A DNA stretch of 43,064 nucleotides, from positions 1 through 43,064 of the forward strand of contig CAMWUR010000014.1 of the NCBI GenBank assembly GCA_947177485.1, given 5' to 3'. This DNA is from an uncultured Helicobacter sp. (lineage in GTDB: Bacteria > Campylobacterota > Campylobacteria > Campylobacterales > Helicobacteraceae). The notes below the pieces were generated by a model. That model had not been told where the DNA came from. It worked only from the letters and a program-made list of their open reading frames with translations, and made no database searches. Each line of letters begins with the position of its first letter. The first letter of the stretch is position 1. Below are positions 31,520 through 42,268 of the stretch, piece after piece. The position numbers were made by a program, and so were the translations under genes.

Positions 31520-33946
31520 ATGCAGTACATCAAATTCTTTAAAGAGCTGAACAACAAAGATGTCCCGTTGGTTGGGGGCAAAAACGCTAGTATTGGCGAG
31601 ATGTTTCAAGAGCTTGTGCCAATGGGAATCCATGTCCCAAATGGTTTTGCAATCACGAGCGATGCCTATTGGAAATTGCTTGAGGTGGGCGGCATTCGCC
31701 AAAAAATCTATGATTTGCTTGACGGCGTCGACCCAACCGAAATCGATGTACTCAAAGTGCGCTGCAAAAAGATTCGCGATTTGATATTCCAAACGCCTTT
31801 GCCTGCAGATTTGCGTGCTGAAATCATCGAAGCTTATGCGATATTGAGCAAAGAATATGGTATGGAACAAGCCGATGTCGCCGTGCGCAGCAGCGCGACA
31901 GCAGAGGACTTGCCCGATGCGTCCTTCGCGGGGCAACAGGATACCTACCTAAGCGTTCAGGGGCATCAGGAACTCATCCACTATGTCAAATCATGTCTCG
32001 CCTCACTCTTCACCGATAGGGCGGTGAGCTACCGCGCCTCCAAGGGATTCGACCATTTCAAGGTCGCGCTTTCTGTGGGCGTGCAAAAAATGGTACGCGC
32101 CGATAGGGGTAGTGCGGGCGTGATGTTCTCCATCGACACCGAAACAGGCTTTAAAGATGCCGTATTCATCACAAGCAGTTGGGGGCTTGGCGAGAATGTC
32201 GTAGGTGGAACGGTGAATCCCGATGAATTTTATGTCTTCAAGCCCACTCTCGAGCAAGGCAAGCGCCCGATTCTCAAGCGCCAGCTAGGCAATAAGCACC
32301 AAAAAATGGTCTATGCGCCCGCAGGCAGCTCGCACCCAACGCACAATATCCCCACAACCGAAGAAGAATTGCAAACATTTTCGCTCACCGATGAAGAAGT
32401 GCTCACGCTCGCACGTTATGCGATTCTCATTGAGCGGCATTACACCAAAGAGGCGGGCGAATACCGCCCAATGGACATGGAATGGGCAAAAGATGGCGTT
32501 ACAAACGAGCTTTTTATTGTTCAAGCGCGCCCTGAAACGGTGCAGAGCCAAAAGATGAAAAAGGGCGGCGGCAAAACGATTGAGAAATTCTATTTTGTCA
32601 ACGAAAATGAGGAACGTGAGCTGCTGCTCACGGGCAAGGCTGTGGGCGGAAAGATTGGGCATGGCAAGGTACGTGTGATTGATAATATCATGAACATGTC
32701 CGAGATTAAACCGGGCGAGATTCTCGTAACCGACAACACCGACCCCGATTGGGAGCCCGCGATGAAAAAGGCTGCGGCAGTCATCACCAATCGCGGTGGG
32801 CGCACATGCCATGCAGCGATTGTCGCGCGCGAGATTGGTGTGCCCACTATTGTCGGTGTAGCAGGCGCAACGCAAAGGCTTGAAACGGGCATGGACATCA
32901 CTGTGTCATGTGCTGAAGGCGAAGAAGGACGAATCTATGAGGGAATCTATGAATACCGTGTCGAAAGTATCGACCTCTCGAACTTCGAGCAACCCAAAAC
33001 AAAGATTTATATGAACGTGGGCAACCCTGAAAAGGCGTTTGGATTCTCGATGTTGCCAAATCATGGTGTCGGGCTTGCACGCATGGAATTTATCATCAAC
33101 AATTATATCAAAGCTCACCCACTCGCTCTTTTGGATATTCAGTCGGGCAAAACAGATGTGCAGGATTATCATAAGATTTGTGAGATTATGCAGGGCTATG
33201 CGTCTCCCAAAGATTTCTTTATCAACAAAATCTCTGAAGGTGTGGGAATGATTGCTTCAGCATTCTATCCCAATCCAGTCATCGTCCGCACGAGCGATTT
33301 TAAAACCAATGAATACCGCCGCATGATAGGCGGTGCTGCGTATGAGCCTCACGAGGAAAATCCGATGTTGGGCTATCGCGGTGCATCGCGCTATTATTCT
33401 GAAGCTTATCGTGGCGCATTTGAGTGGGAATGTCAAGCACTCGCGAATGTGCGTAGCGAAATGGGGCTGACAAATATGCGCGTGATGATTCCGTTTTTGC
33501 GCACACCAGAAGAGGGCAAAAAGGTACTTGAGATTATGCGGCGCAATGGGCTTGTCCCCGGCGAAGATGGGCTTGAGATTTATGTGATGTGTGAATTGCC
33601 CGTAAATGTGTTGCTTGCCGATGAATTTTTGAATATCTTCGATGGATTCTCGATTGGCTCAAATGACCTCACACAGCTCACGCTTGGTGTGGATAGGGAC
33701 GGCGAGCTTGTGAGTCATGTCTTTGACGAACGCAATCCTGCTGTGCTCAAGATGTTTGCGCAAGCCATCGAGGCGGCAAAACGGCGCGGCAAATATTGCG
33801 GAATCTGCGGACAAGGACCAAGCGATTATCCTGAAGTGGCAAAATTTCTTGTTGAGCAAGGAATCACCTCGCTCTCGCTCAATCCGGACACTGTTTTGAG
33901 CACATGGCAAATGGTTGTGGAGCTTGAAAAGAATCTGGGGCGCTAA
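31520..33946 (+). CDS. ppsA: Phosphoenolpyruvate synthase
   Basis: This enzyme converts pyruvate and ATP to phosphoenolpyruvate, AMP and phosphate, an entry to gluconeogenesis. The ATP-grasp domain starts at [14 protein letters not shown] (residue 15 on). The swivelling phosphohistidine domain carries [21 protein letters not shown] with the catalytic His near residue 431. The PEP-binding barrel ends with [33 protein letters not shown] near 755-790, where the cysteine acts as general acid. The length of 808 residues fits PpsA; pyruvate phosphate dikinase is longer, near 870-900. AAAAAGGTGAGCA precedes the ATG. It stands 32 bases before the antiporter gene, which may be read through. Confidence 0.96.
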   Translation: MQYIKFFKELNNKDVPLVGGKNASIGEMFQELVPMGIHVPNGFAITSDAYWKLLEVGGIRQKIYDLLDGVDPTEIDVLKVRCKKIRDLIFQTPLPADLRAEIIEAYAILSKEYGMEQADVAVRSSATAEDLPDASFAGQQDTYLSVQGHQELIHYVKSCLASLFTDRAVSYRASKGFDHFKVALSVGVQKMVRADRGSAGVMFSIDTETGFKDAVFITSSWGLGENVVGGTVNPDEFYVFKPTLEQGKRPILKRQLGNKHQKMVYAPAGSSHPTHNIPTTEEELQTFSLTDEEVLTLARYAILIERHYTKEAGEYRPMDMEWAKDGVTNELFIVQARPETVQSQKMKKGGGKTIEKFYFVNENEERELLLTGKAVGGKIGHGKVRVIDNIMNMSEIKPGEILVTDNTDPDWEPAMKKAAAVITNRGGRTCHAAIVAREIGVPTIVGVAGATQRLETGMDITVSCAEGEEGRIYEGIYEYRVESIDLSNFEQPKTKIYMNVGNPEKAFGFSMLPNHGVGLARMEFIINNYIKAHPLALLDIQSGKTDVQDYHKICEIMQGYASPKDFFINKISEGVGMIASAFYPNPVIVRTSDFKTNEYRRMIGGAAYEPHEENPMLGYRGASRYYSEAYRGAFEWECQALANVRSEMGLTNMRVMIPFLRTPEEGKKVLEIMRRNGLVPGEDGLEIYVMCELPVNVLLADEFLNIFDGFSIGSNDLTQLTLGVDRDGELVSHVFDERNPAVLKMFAQAIEAAKRRGKYCGICGQGPSDYPEVAKFLVEQGITSLSLNPDTVLSTWQMVVELEKNLGR

Positions 33947-33978
33947 AACGAGATTTCACCTTATGGGCGTATAGACAT

Positions 33979-35631
33979 ATGGAACTCTTTGCTATTTGTG
34001 TGTTTGGGCTGGGTGTCGCTCTTGTCATCAATATTCTATTCAACCGCTGGGGCATTCCTGTTGTGATAGGCTATATCACAGCAGGAGTTTTTATTGCGTC
34101 CTATCTGCATTTGACAGACTTTATCGACCAAAGCTTGCTCGACCACATCGCCGAATTTGGAATTGTCTTTCTCATGTTCACAATCGGGCTGGAATTTTCG
34201 TTCCCAACATTGCGCAGCATGCGTCAAGAAGTCATTGTTTTTGGTGGACTACAAGTCATCAGTACCACTCTAGTCGTCTTCTTGGTTGCTTTGTTTGTAT
34301 TCCATTTGCATACGAGCACCTCGCTGATTATTGCAATGGCGCTTTCGCTTTCGTCGACTGCCATTGTGCTCAAGAGTTTCAATGAAAGCAAGGAAATCAA
34401 CACGCCGCACGGGCGCAATGCCGTTGGGATTCTGATTATGCAAGACATTGCTGTGATTCCCATGCTGCTCCTCATCTCAATCCTCGGCAGCAGCAACGCG
34501 CATTTGGAATTTCTCATTATCCACACCACACTCAATGCGTTGGTGCTTGTTTTGCTCTTGTTTTATCCCATTAAATGGGTGATTGTGATGCTGCTCAAGC
34601 ACGCCGCACACACGCGCATGGACGAAATTTTCGTGGGCGCGATTCTATTCATCATTTTTGCGAGCTCGCTGCTTGCCCACCTCTTTGGATTCTCGTATTC
34701 GTTGGGCGCATTCATTGCGGGAATGATTATCGCAGGAACGCGCTACAAGCATCAAGCCGACTTGGATTTGATGCACTTTCGCGATTTGTTGCTTGGAATC
34801 TTCTTTGTTACAGTGGGAATGCAGGTTAATATCGCGTTCCTTTTCGCAAATATTCATTGGATTCTCGTCTTTCTTGTTGGAATCATGCTCCTCAAGGCAA
34901 TCGTTCTGTTCGCCATTATCCGCTTTTACCGCAGCACGCGCACATCTTTTAAAACGGCGCTGTCGCTGTGCCAAGTCGGCGAGTTTTCGTTTGTGATTTT
35001 TTCTCTTTCGAGTGGTTCGCTAGGGCTCATTGATTCTGATACGCATCAATTCCTTGTGCTATGCGTGATTTTCTCAATGATTTGCACGCCGTTTATCCTG
35101 AAAAAAATGGGCACAATCACTGATAAAACATTGGGGCTTTTTGGCAAAAAGGGCGATTTTCTCGAAAACGAGGGCAGTTATTCTGTGTTGCAAGACCATG
35201 TTGTTGTGTGCGGCTATGGCGTGTATGGCAAGGAGGTTGTGCGCTATCTCAAAGAGCACAACATAGGTTATATTGCTATCGATTCAGATATTGAACGTGT
35301 GAATGAGGGTTATCGCAATAATGATAACATCGTTTTTGGCAGTATGCGACAAAAGAGTGTCTATGAAATTTTGCGCATCGATGAATGCGCCGCTGTGGTG
35401 CTCACGCTCGATGATTCTGACAAGACACGCATGATTTGCAGCGAGCTTTTGAGCACATTTCCCGATTGTCATATTATTGTTCAAACTCCCACCTATGACG
35501 ATATGCAACATCTAAGCGGGCTCAAGTTGCACACCCTGATTTGCGCGAAGGCAGAGATTGCGACAATCCTAGGCAGCGCTGCGGTTGAATGCGTTCAAGA
35601 AAAAAGCGCGAGCGAGAGTATGGGAATCTAG
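33979..35631 (+). CDS. kefB: Kef-type cation/proton antiporter with RCK domain (CPA2 family)
   Basis: An inner-membrane monovalent cation:proton antiporter. The first 380 residues hold about 12 hydrophobic segments with the CPA2 patterns IGYITAGV near 30, FGIVFLMFTIGLEFS near 58, SLSSTAIVLKSFNE and the charged GVLIMQDIAVIPML segment near 150. The C-terminal RCK/TrkA-N domain (about 410-530) has the nucleotide-binding VVVCGYGVYGKEVVRYLKE and AIDSD. The length of 550 residues is near the family norm (600 in KefB/KefC). No strong ribosome site precedes ATG 33979, which suggests coupling to ppsA or leaderless translation. Whether it responds to glutathione adducts like KefB of Escherichia coli is unknown, so the symbol marks homology only. 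Confidence 0.88.
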   Translation: MELFAICVFGLGVALVINILFNRWGIPVVIGYITAGVFIASYLHLTDFIDQSLLDHIAEFGIVFLMFTIGLEFSFPTLRSMRQEVIVFGGLQVISTTLVVFLVALFVFHLHTSTSLIIAMALSLSSTAIVLKSFNESKEINTPHGRNAVGILIMQDIAVIPMLLLISILGSSNAHLEFLIIHTTLNALVLVLLLFYPIKWVIVMLLKHAAHTRMDEIFVGAILFIIFASSLLAHLFGFSYSLGAFIAGMIIAGTRYKHQADLDLMHFRDLLLGIFFVTVGMQVNIAFLFANIHWILVFLVGIMLLKAIVLFAIIRFYRSTRTSFKTALSLCQVGEFSFVIFSLSSGSLGLIDSDTHQFLVLCVIFSMICTPFILKKMGTITDKTLGLFGKKGDFLENEGSYSVLQDHVVVCGYGVYGKEVVRYLKEHNIGYIAIDSDIERVNEGYRNNDNIVFGSMRQKSVYEILRIDECAAVVLTLDDSDKTRMICSELLSTFPDCHIIVQTPTYDDMQHLSGLKLHTLICAKAEIATILGSAAVECVQEKSASESMGI

Positions 35632-35917
35632 CGGAGTTTAGTATTGTCATTCTGAATGCAAAGCATGAAGAAACTCGGATTACAAGAATTGTTGAGATAT
35701 TTCGCTATGCTCAACATGACAACACCCACCCCCCAATCCCAAAGCATAGGGAAGGGGAATGATAAATGGAGGTGCAGCTTCAACCGCACACATCAAATCA
35801 TCATGAGTGCGGCTGAAACCAGCCTCCAAAGACTCTAAACACGACAGCAAAAGACTAAAGCCGTTTGCAATCCCAAAATGGAACGCGAAATGCTTTATCA
35901 GCTACAAAAAGGAGTAG
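35632..35917. repeat. Gap holding two palindromic elements between kefB and a lipoprotein gene
   Basis: From 35647 GTCATTCTGAATGC to CTCAACATGAC (about 35717) is a decayed inverted repeat of the GTCATTCTGA class. From 35767 TGGAGGTGC to CAGCCTCCA (about 35827) is a GGTGCGATT-type palindrome (arms TGGAGGTGCAGCTTCAACCG and GTGCGGCTGAAACCAGCCTC) around CACATCAAATCATCATGA. The remaining bases show nothing recognisable. Confidence 0.6.
35767..35830. repeat. GGTGCGATT-type palindromic element, copy 3 (inverted relative to copy 1)
   Basis: Its centre, read on the minus strand, is CTCATGATGATTTGATGTG, nearly the centre of copy 1 (22725-22740) with 3 extra bases. The outer words TGGAGG and CCTCCA match copies 2 and 4. 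Confidence 0.65.
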
Positions 35918-35920
35918 ATG

Positions 35921-36172
35921 ATGAAAAAGTTTCCATTGATAATCGCTTCGATTGCGTTGGCTGTGGGCTTGAATGGTTGTGCCCCGAGAGCCGAGGCATT
36001 TCTGATTGGCTCGGCTGTGGGCGTTGGAGCAACGTGCATGTTTTTATGGGGCAATGTCTTTTGTCAAGATGGCAGCCAATACAACAGCCGCCCAACAGGT
36101 GCGATGACGCCATTATGGTATTTGCATGACCCCTATTTCCCTGATGCAAGCGTACCTTATGATATGCCCTAG
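35921..36172 (+). CDS. Small lipoprotein of unknown function
   Basis: An 83-residue protein beginning MKKFPLIIASIALAVGLNGC, a lipoprotein signal with lipobox VGLNGC (Cys near 20). The short mature part has a Gly/Ala/Val-rich hydrophobic segment (FLIGSAVGVGATCMFLWGNVFC) and a proline-, tyrosine- and tryptophan-rich tail ending in PYFPDASVPYDMP. Two cysteines besides the lipobox one could form a disulfide. The start could also be ATG 35918; AAAAAGGAG fits 35921 better. It stands alone downstream of repeat elements. I recognise no family. It is most likely exported to the inner or outer membrane. Confidence 0.75.
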   Translation: MKKFPLIIASIALAVGLNGCAPRAEAFLIGSAVGVGATCMFLWGNVFCQDGSQYNSRPTGAMTPLWYLHDPYFPDASVPYDMP

Positions 36173-36209
36173 CGCGTTTTGCTTCATGGGTTTTTCAGAG
36201 AACGCATGC

Positions 36210-36215
36210 TAAAAT
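36210..36215 (+). promoter_or_regulatory. Possible -10 box (TAAAAT) for serS
   Basis: GCATGCTAAAATC lies 28 bases upstream of the serS start and after the lipoprotein gene. It would drive the serS-TPR-uvrD unit. Confidence 0.4.
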
Positions 36216-36242
36216 CTATGCAAAATCTAAAGGCATGAATAG

Positions 36243-37511
36243 ATGATTGATAGCAAGCTGTTATTGCAAGATTTTGCGCTTGTTGCCGAGCGATTGCGAA
36301 TCAAGCAGGTTTCGATAGAAATTTTGGAAGATTTGCAAAGCGCCGTGCTTGCCTACAAAAAAGCCAAACTCGAGCTTGAGGAATTGCAAGCGTTTCAAAA
36401 CAAGCATTCTAAGCTGTTTGCGCAATACAAACAAGAGGGCAAAGACACAACACAACTGCAACAAGAGCTTGAGCACAACAAACAAAACCGCATTCTCGTG
36501 CAGCTCAATGTAGACGAAATTGAGGCAAATCTGTTTGAGCTCCTTTCGCTTGTGCCAAATTTGCCCGATATGGCAACACCAGAAGGGGTTGATGAAAATG
36601 ACAATATCGTCATCAAAGAAGTCTTGGAACGTCCAAACTTCGCCTTTGCGCCCAAAGAACATTGGGAGCTTGCCGAGCAAAATGGTTGGATAGATTTTGA
36701 GGCAGGTGTCAAGCTTGCTAAGAGTCGCTTTTCTGTATTGCGCGGAATGGCTGCGCGGCTACATTTCGCGCTCATTCGTTTCATGCTCGACCACAATCAG
36801 CAAGCAGGATTCGAGCTTGTCGTAACGCCCGCGATTGTCAATGCGCAAATGCTTTTTGGCACAGGGCAGCTACCCAAGTTTGAAAACGATATGTTCCGTA
36901 TCACATCGCCGCTTGACGAAGAAGATTGGAAAAACGAACTCTATCTCATCTCGACATCGGAAATCACGCTTACAAACCTCTATAATGATACAATCATTCC
37001 TGCAGATTCGCTGCCTATTATGCTCACCACACAAACGCCATGCTTTCGCAAAGAGGCGGGCAGTGCAGGGCGTGATACGCGTGGCATGATTCGCCAACAT
37101 CAATTTGATAAAGTCGAGCTTGTTGCGATTACGAAACCCGAAGAGAGTGCGGCGATGCAGCAAAAAATGATAGAAACCGCGAGCTCTCTTTTGAGTAAGC
37201 TCGGGCTTGCACATCGTCTCGTGCAGCTTTGTGGGGGCGATTTGGGCTTTAGCGCAAGCAACACGGTCGACATCGAAGTTTGGCTACCCGGGCAGAACAA
37301 ATACCGCGAAATTAGTTCGATTTCCAATACACAAGATTTTCAAGCGCGCCGCGCTAAGATTCGCTATAAAGACAAAGGCAAGAATCGCCTTGTGCATACA
37401 CTCAATGGCAGCTCGCTTGCTGTGGGCAGGACGCTCGTTGCGATTATGGAAAATTACCAACAGCATGATGGCTCGATTCAGATTCCACAAATCCTAGAAT
37501 CCTACCTGTAA
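36243..37511 (+). CDS. serS: Serine--tRNA ligase
   Basis: A class II aminoacyl-tRNA synthetase of 422 residues. The N-terminal antiparallel coiled coil that contacts the long variable arm of tRNA-Ser is seen at about 25-100 (Leu, Glu, Lys, Gln rich). Motif 2 is [27 protein letters not shown] near 260-290, and motif 3, [20 protein letters not shown], lies near 385-404. The serine-site [10 protein letters not shown] precedes motif 2. The length is normal. It is followed after 10 bases by the TPR membrane protein gene and then uvrD, the same order as in Helicobacter pylori. Confidence 0.97.
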   Translation: MIDSKLLLQDFALVAERLRIKQVSIEILEDLQSAVLAYKKAKLELEELQAFQNKHSKLFAQYKQEGKDTTQLQQELEHNKQNRILVQLNVDEIEANLFELLSLVPNLPDMATPEGVDENDNIVIKEVLERPNFAFAPKEHWELAEQNGWIDFEAGVKLAKSRFSVLRGMAARLHFALIRFMLDHNQQAGFELVVTPAIVNAQMLFGTGQLPKFENDMFRITSPLDEEDWKNELYLISTSEITLTNLYNDTIIPADSLPIMLTTQTPCFRKEAGSAGRDTRGMIRQHQFDKVELVAITKPEESAAMQQKMIETASSLLSKLGLAHRLVQLCGGDLGFSASNTVDIEVWLPGQNKYREISSISNTQDFQARRAKIRYKDKGKNRLVHTLNGSSLAVGRTLVAIMENYQQHDGSIQIPQILESYL

Positions 37512-37521
37512 GGAATACAAA

Positions 37522-40164
37522 ATGGCAGACGATAAAACCATACAGCTAGGCGATGACGAACCCAGCAAAGACGAGGGCACTGCGGAGCGAGAAGACGTCA
37601 AGGAACTCATCGACAACACAACCAAAGAAGCGATGGACCAATCGCTCAAAAAATACACGATTATGGACAAAATGCGGCGGTTTTTCCTCGCAATCGTCAA
37701 TCTCAAAACGACACTCAAAGATGCCACCAAAAAGTTTGACAAGCTCCCAAAAGAGGCACGTTGGGGAATCTACGCTGGTGGTGGAATCCTTGCGCTTTTG
37801 CTCGTATTGCTTATTGTGGGCACCGTTGTGAGCAAGTTTTTTGACGATGAACTCGTCTTACCGATTCTGCCTCCAAAACCCACTCTTGCGCCTTCAAAGC
37901 CGCAACCACTCGACCTTTCAACCGTTGAACTCATGATTACAAAGGCAAATCTTCTTTATGAACAAGGGCAAAAAGATGAGGCGCTCGACTTATTCTCGAA
38001 TATTTCGCGCTATTCCGAAACCCTTAGCAACTTTAATCTAGGTGTTGCGCAGTTGCGTGAGCAGAATTATTATGCCGCACTTGAATCGTTCCAAAGGGCG
38101 ATTGATGCGGGCGAAGACAGGGCGATGAGCGCCGTAAATGCCGCGATGGTTGCGTTTATTTTGCGTGACCAGAAGCTGTATGATTATTATGTCAACCTCG
38201 CTGAATCCTATCTTGTCGAATCGGGCGGGTTGCCACTCTATCCCTACATCTACGCACTCGTGCAGTATTATAAAGGCAATTATTACGAAGCCCTCTCGCC
38301 GCTCACCCATGACGAGAGCCCATTTTATAAAAAAGAACGTAATGATTTAATGGCAAAACTCTTTCTTTACTATGGCGATTCACAATCCGCACTAGAAGCC
38401 TTTGCGCGCACGGCAGAGATTACGGATTATTTCGATTTGGGCATGCTCTATGCGCGTGTGGGCGACTATGAAAGCGCACGCCGCTATCTTTTGAGCTATA
38501 TCGAACAAGTCGACGACAAAAGTATTGCGCCTAAAATGGCATACCAGCTGACTGCACTCAAAGATGGTAGCATGGCGATTGCCGCCACGGTACTCAATGC
38601 ACTCAAGGGTGATGATGATGAGGCAAATGCGTCCATTTTCCCTATTCGCGTGCGGCTCAAAGAATCGTTGTTTGATGTCCATGAATCCCAGCGCGATTTT
38701 TGGCGCGATTTCTCCGAAAAGCGATTGAATGGATATAAGATTCTGTTTTTCTATGCTCCTTATCGTGTGTTTGACGCGCAACAAGCACTTGGTTTTATCC
38801 GCGATGGCGGAATCAATGTCGAGCTCAATAACTTTGAAGAAGCCAAAGGTGCGCTTGCAAAGGGCTCGACAATGTCCAATGTGAATCTCAACATCGCGAT
38901 GGCTTTGCGCGCGATTCTGCGCAACAATATCTACGAAGCCAACGCGCTTTTGATAAAGTCTGCCGAGCAATATCCCCAGCATGCGATTTTGCAATACAAT
39001 CTCGGACTTTCGTTTGCCCAAAAGGGCGATTTTGACAATGCCTATCGGCATTTTTTGCGTGGCTACAATCTCGACAGAACCGACTTACTCTCGGCAATTT
39101 TTGCAATGATTTGTGCCGATTTGACGTATCGCAACCGCGAGCGAATCAACGAAAGCTTTGCGACAGACTTTGAGGCAGCAAATCTCACGCCTCAAGAGCG
39201 CGATTTCTATCGTTCGCTGCTTGGCTTTGCCAATAGCGTCTTGCAGCCGCCGCTCGAATGGATAGAGGGTGCACGTGATTTGCGCAATATTGACTATGCG
39301 CTTGATTATGTTGTTGCAGTGCAGAACGAGAACAAGCCGCGCATGCGCCAAGCAGCAGAATATCTCATGCGCGGTACAGATGCGGATTTGGTCTCGTCTT
39401 TGTTGTGGCTTATGGCAGACAATTATGGCACAGACCCACGCGAAATCGCCAGCGGTGTGAATGTTTTTTACAAAGATTCCAATGTCTCGCTCGATGCGCT
39501 ATTCTATGGTCCATCACTCGCGCGTGAGCTCTATGTCCGCGTGGGCTACAACATCGGCGCACTGCGCCGTGTCGAGGCGCTGCTTGACCAAAAGGTGTTG
39601 AGTTCTGAAGAATCGAGCGTTGGAATCATGCAAGCCCTCGCGCTCACGAGTATCTATCTGCGTGAGTTTGAAAAGGCGTATGTGATTTATAATGCCCTGA
39701 TTGACGAAGCGGGGCAGACGGATTCGCAAACAATGTTCCTCGCTGCCGTTGCTGCTGTGGGTGCGGGACATCATGAAAATGCCGCGGCGCTGCTTGCGCT
39801 CGCAAAATCCGAAGCGCCCACAAACTATGAAAGCCGCTATGGACTTGGAATCTTGCACCAAGAGGCAAAGAATCTACGAGCAGCGCTCATTCAGTATGGC
39901 GCAATGGCACATGTACAGTTTCGCCCCGAATATTTTGATTTCGAGATTGACACGCGACTTGCGACTCTACCACTCGATTTGTCGTGGGATTCGTTGCCCA
40001 AACCAGACGTCGCGGTAACACCTGCACGCAATCCGCAACGCGTGAATATTGCTGCACCTGCGCAAACAGAATCATCTAATCCACCAACAAATATGCCAAC
40101 AGGGCAGCCCACAACAGCTGCACCAGCTCAACCCGCCACACCTGATTTTGCACCATCACCCTAA
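37522..40164 (+). CDS. Large TPR-repeat membrane protein of unknown function
   Basis: An 880-residue protein. The first 75 residues are acidic then basic and predicted cytoplasmic. One transmembrane helix (about 76-100, WGIYAGGGILALLLVLLIVGTVV) follows, then a proline-rich stretch (PPKPTLAPSKPQP), placing the rest in the periplasm. From about 130 to 840 there are helical repeats of TPR type, for example LDLFSNISRYSETLSNFNLGVAQL and HAILQYNLGLSFAQKGDFDNAYRHFLRGY near 490-520. The last 50 residues are low-complexity Pro, Thr, Ala and Gln. A protein in the same position between serS and uvrD exists in Helicobacter pylori and Campylobacter. The architecture (bitopic, periplasmic TPR) resembles flagellar-motor accessory proteins such as PflA, but that is inference. 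Confidence 0.85.
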   Translation: MADDKTIQLGDDEPSKDEGTAEREDVKELIDNTTKEAMDQSLKKYTIMDKMRRFFLAIVNLKTTLKDATKKFDKLPKEARWGIYAGGGILALLLVLLIVGTVVSKFFDDELVLPILPPKPTLAPSKPQPLDLSTVELMITKANLLYEQGQKDEALDLFSNISRYSETLSNFNLGVAQLREQNYYAALESFQRAIDAGEDRAMSAVNAAMVAFILRDQKLYDYYVNLAESYLVESGGLPLYPYIYALVQYYKGNYYEALSPLTHDESPFYKKERNDLMAKLFLYYGDSQSALEAFARTAEITDYFDLGMLYARVGDYESARRYLLSYIEQVDDKSIAPKMAYQLTALKDGSMAIAATVLNALKGDDDEANASIFPIRVRLKESLFDVHESQRDFWRDFSEKRLNGYKILFFYAPYRVFDAQQALGFIRDGGINVELNNFEEAKGALAKGSTMSNVNLNIAMALRAILRNNIYEANALLIKSAEQYPQHAILQYNLGLSFAQKGDFDNAYRHFLRGYNLDRTDLLSAIFAMICADLTYRNRERINESFATDFEAANLTPQERDFYRSLLGFANSVLQPPLEWIEGARDLRNIDYALDYVVAVQNENKPRMRQAAEYLMRGTDADLVSSLLWLMADNYGTDPREIASGVNVFYKDSNVSLDALFYGPSLARELYVRVGYNIGALRRVEALLDQKVLSSEESSVGIMQALALTSIYLREFEKAYVIYNALIDEAGQTDSQTMFLAAVAAVGAGHHENAAALLALAKSEAPTNYESRYGLGILHQEAKNLRAALIQYGAMAHVQFRPEYFDFEIDTRLATLPLDLSWDSLPKPDVAVTPARNPQRVNIAAPAQTESSNPPTNMPTGQPTTAAPAQPATPDFAPSP

Positions 40165-40173
40165 GGAGGCATG

Positions 40174-42231
40174 ATGAGTATTCTCGATAGTTTGAACGCC
40201 AAGCAGCGCCAAGCAGCGAGTGTGATTGATGGTGCGCTGCTCATTCTTGCGGGAGCGGGCAGCGGCAAAACGCGTACAATCACAACGCGACTTGTCTATT
40301 TGGTGCAAGAAATCGGAATCCCTCCAAGCCAGACGCTCACGCTCACTTTTACAAACCGTGCTGCAAGCGAGATGCGCCATCGCGCTTTAGCGATGATTCC
40401 ACATTCTGTCGAAACACCGCTACTTTGCACTTTTCATCGTTTTGGACTCTTGTTTTTGCGATTTTATATGCGGCTTTTGGGGCGCTTGAATAATTTTATC
40501 GTGATTGATAGCAGCGATAGAAAAAAGATTTTGCGTGACCTCATCGCAAGCCTCAAAGTCAGCGCATCAGATGACCAGATTGCGAATGAAATCTCACGTT
40601 TCAAGAACGCAAGTCTCTTGCCAGCAGCCTTGCGTGAGCAAGACATCGAAGAAGGCTCGCATATCGCAGAGACACTTTGTGTCTATGAGGCTTACCAAAG
40701 TTATTTGCAGGCAAACAATCTCGTTGATTTTGATGATTTATTGCTGCTGCCGTTCCAGATTCTTTCGGATAATCCCGATGTGGCGAATGACGTCAGCTTG
40801 CAATATCGTTACATTATGGTTGATGAGTATCAAGATACAAATGAATTGCAAAATAAATTGCTCGATTGCCTGCTTGTGGCGCATAAAAATATTTGTGTTG
40901 TGGGCGATGATGACCAAGCCATCTATGGTTGGCGTGGCGCGAATGTCGACTATATCTTGCATTTTCAAGAGCGCTTTGGCGCACAGATTGTGCGGCTTGA
41001 AGAAAATTATCGCTCAACCGTGCAAATTCTTGATGTTGCAAACAAGCTGATTGCACACAACACCAATCGGTTGGGCAAAACATTGGTGAGCCAAATGGGC
41101 GAGGGCAAAGACGTGACCGTGCTCGAGAATATTGCTGATTATAGCGAGATTGACGACATCGCGCACAGAATAACCAAGCTCATTGCAAACGGTACACAAC
41201 CCAATGAAATCGCGATACTTTTTCGTCTCAATGCCTTTAGTCGTTCTATCGAAGAAGGGCTCACGCGTGCGCGCATTCCGTTTCGGCTCATCGGCACAAT
41301 CCGATTCTATGAACGGCGCGAGATTAAAGACTATCTTGCCTACTTTCGCTTTCTCATCAATTTCAAGGATAGCTTCTCGCTTAATGCTATCATCGACCGC
41401 CCCAAGCGCGGCATTGGACGTGCTAGCTTGCGCAAGGCGTTTGCGCGTATGCAAGAATTCAATATCGAAACATTCTATGAGTTTAGTCATCATGAGGAGA
41501 TGAGCGCAACGCTTGGACAAAAGCGTGCAAAGATTGTACGCGAGTTTTTTGCAACACTCGAAACATTACATACGATTCTCACAGATTCTATCGCCGATTT
41601 TCTTGACCAATTTGAGAACTATATCCCGCTTCGTGCCTATTATGCACAGCTCGAAGATGGCATGGAGCGCGTGGCAAATATCGATGAACTCTTTGGCGTG
41701 ATTCGCAGCAGAATTGCTGAAAATCCCGAGATTCTGCTCGAAGAAATCCTCAATGAATTTTCACTCTATTCTAATGTCGATGACATCGATAGTGAATGCG
41801 TGCTGTGTATGAGCATTCATAATAGCAAGGGTTTGGAATTTGAGCATGTCTTTGTTGTTGGGCTCGAAGAGGGCTTTTTCCCGCTGCTCAAAACGGGCAG
41901 CCAGCTCGAAGAGGAGCGCAGACTCGGCTATGTCGCTTGCACGCGCGCCAAAAAGACGCTCACGCTTAGCTATGTCGATAGGCGCTATTTCCATGGTAAA
42001 GAATCCAATCTCCGCCCTTCGCGCTTTCTTGTCGAAGCCGATTTGATTTGCGATGCGAGCATTCCGCAAGAGAGCGATGCATACCAAAAGGGTGATTTGG
42101 TGCGTCACAATGTCTTTGGTGCGGGCAAGGTCGAATCGGTGTGGGGTAGGGGCGAATCGCTCAAGCTCAAAATCAACTTTGGCGGTTTGACACGTGATTT
42201 GCTCGCCTCTGCTGTGAGTAAGATTGTGTAG
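40174..42231 (+). CDS. uvrD: ATP-dependent DNA helicase UvrD/PcrA
   Basis: A superfamily 1A 3'-5' helicase acting in excision repair and replication restart. All motifs are seen: LNAKQRQAASV (Q-motif), GAGSGKT near 29, TFTNRAA near 56, VDEYQDTNE near 215, VGDDDQAIYGWRGA near 245, FRLNAFSRSIEEGL near 350, SIHNSKGLEFEHVFVVGLEEGFFP near 550 and YVACTRAKKTL near 588. The C-terminal segment KGDLVRHNVFGAGKVESV is the Tudor-like RNA polymerase-contact domain typical of PcrA/UvrD. The length of 685 residues is usual. AAGGAGG overlaps the stop of the TPR gene. ATG 40174 is better spaced than 40171. It follows the TPR gene in one operon with serS. Confidence 0.97.
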   Translation: MSILDSLNAKQRQAASVIDGALLILAGAGSGKTRTITTRLVYLVQEIGIPPSQTLTLTFTNRAASEMRHRALAMIPHSVETPLLCTFHRFGLLFLRFYMRLLGRLNNFIVIDSSDRKKILRDLIASLKVSASDDQIANEISRFKNASLLPAALREQDIEEGSHIAETLCVYEAYQSYLQANNLVDFDDLLLLPFQILSDNPDVANDVSLQYRYIMVDEYQDTNELQNKLLDCLLVAHKNICVVGDDDQAIYGWRGANVDYILHFQERFGAQIVRLEENYRSTVQILDVANKLIAHNTNRLGKTLVSQMGEGKDVTVLENIADYSEIDDIAHRITKLIANGTQPNEIAILFRLNAFSRSIEEGLTRARIPFRLIGTIRFYERREIKDYLAYFRFLINFKDSFSLNAIIDRPKRGIGRASLRKAFARMQEFNIETFYEFSHHEEMSATLGQKRAKIVREFFATLETLHTILTDSIADFLDQFENYIPLRAYYAQLEDGMERVANIDELFGVIRSRIAENPEILLEEILNEFSLYSNVDDIDSECVLCMSIHNSKGLEFEHVFVVGLEEGFFPLLKTGSQLEEERRLGYVACTRAKKTLTLSYVDRRYFHGKESNLRPSRFLVEADLICDASIPQESDAYQKGDLVRHNVFGAGKVESVWGRGESLKLKINFGGLTRDLLASAVSKIV

Positions 42232-42268
42232 AATGACGTATGGAATCTGATTAAGAATCCAGCTTTCT

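Noticed and set aside
31520-33946. Pyruvate phosphate dikinase instead of phosphoenolpyruvate synthase
   Set aside because: The N-terminal [11 protein letters not shown] block, the [13 protein letters not shown] motif and the length of 808 fit PpsA; dikinases are longer and have a different N-terminus.
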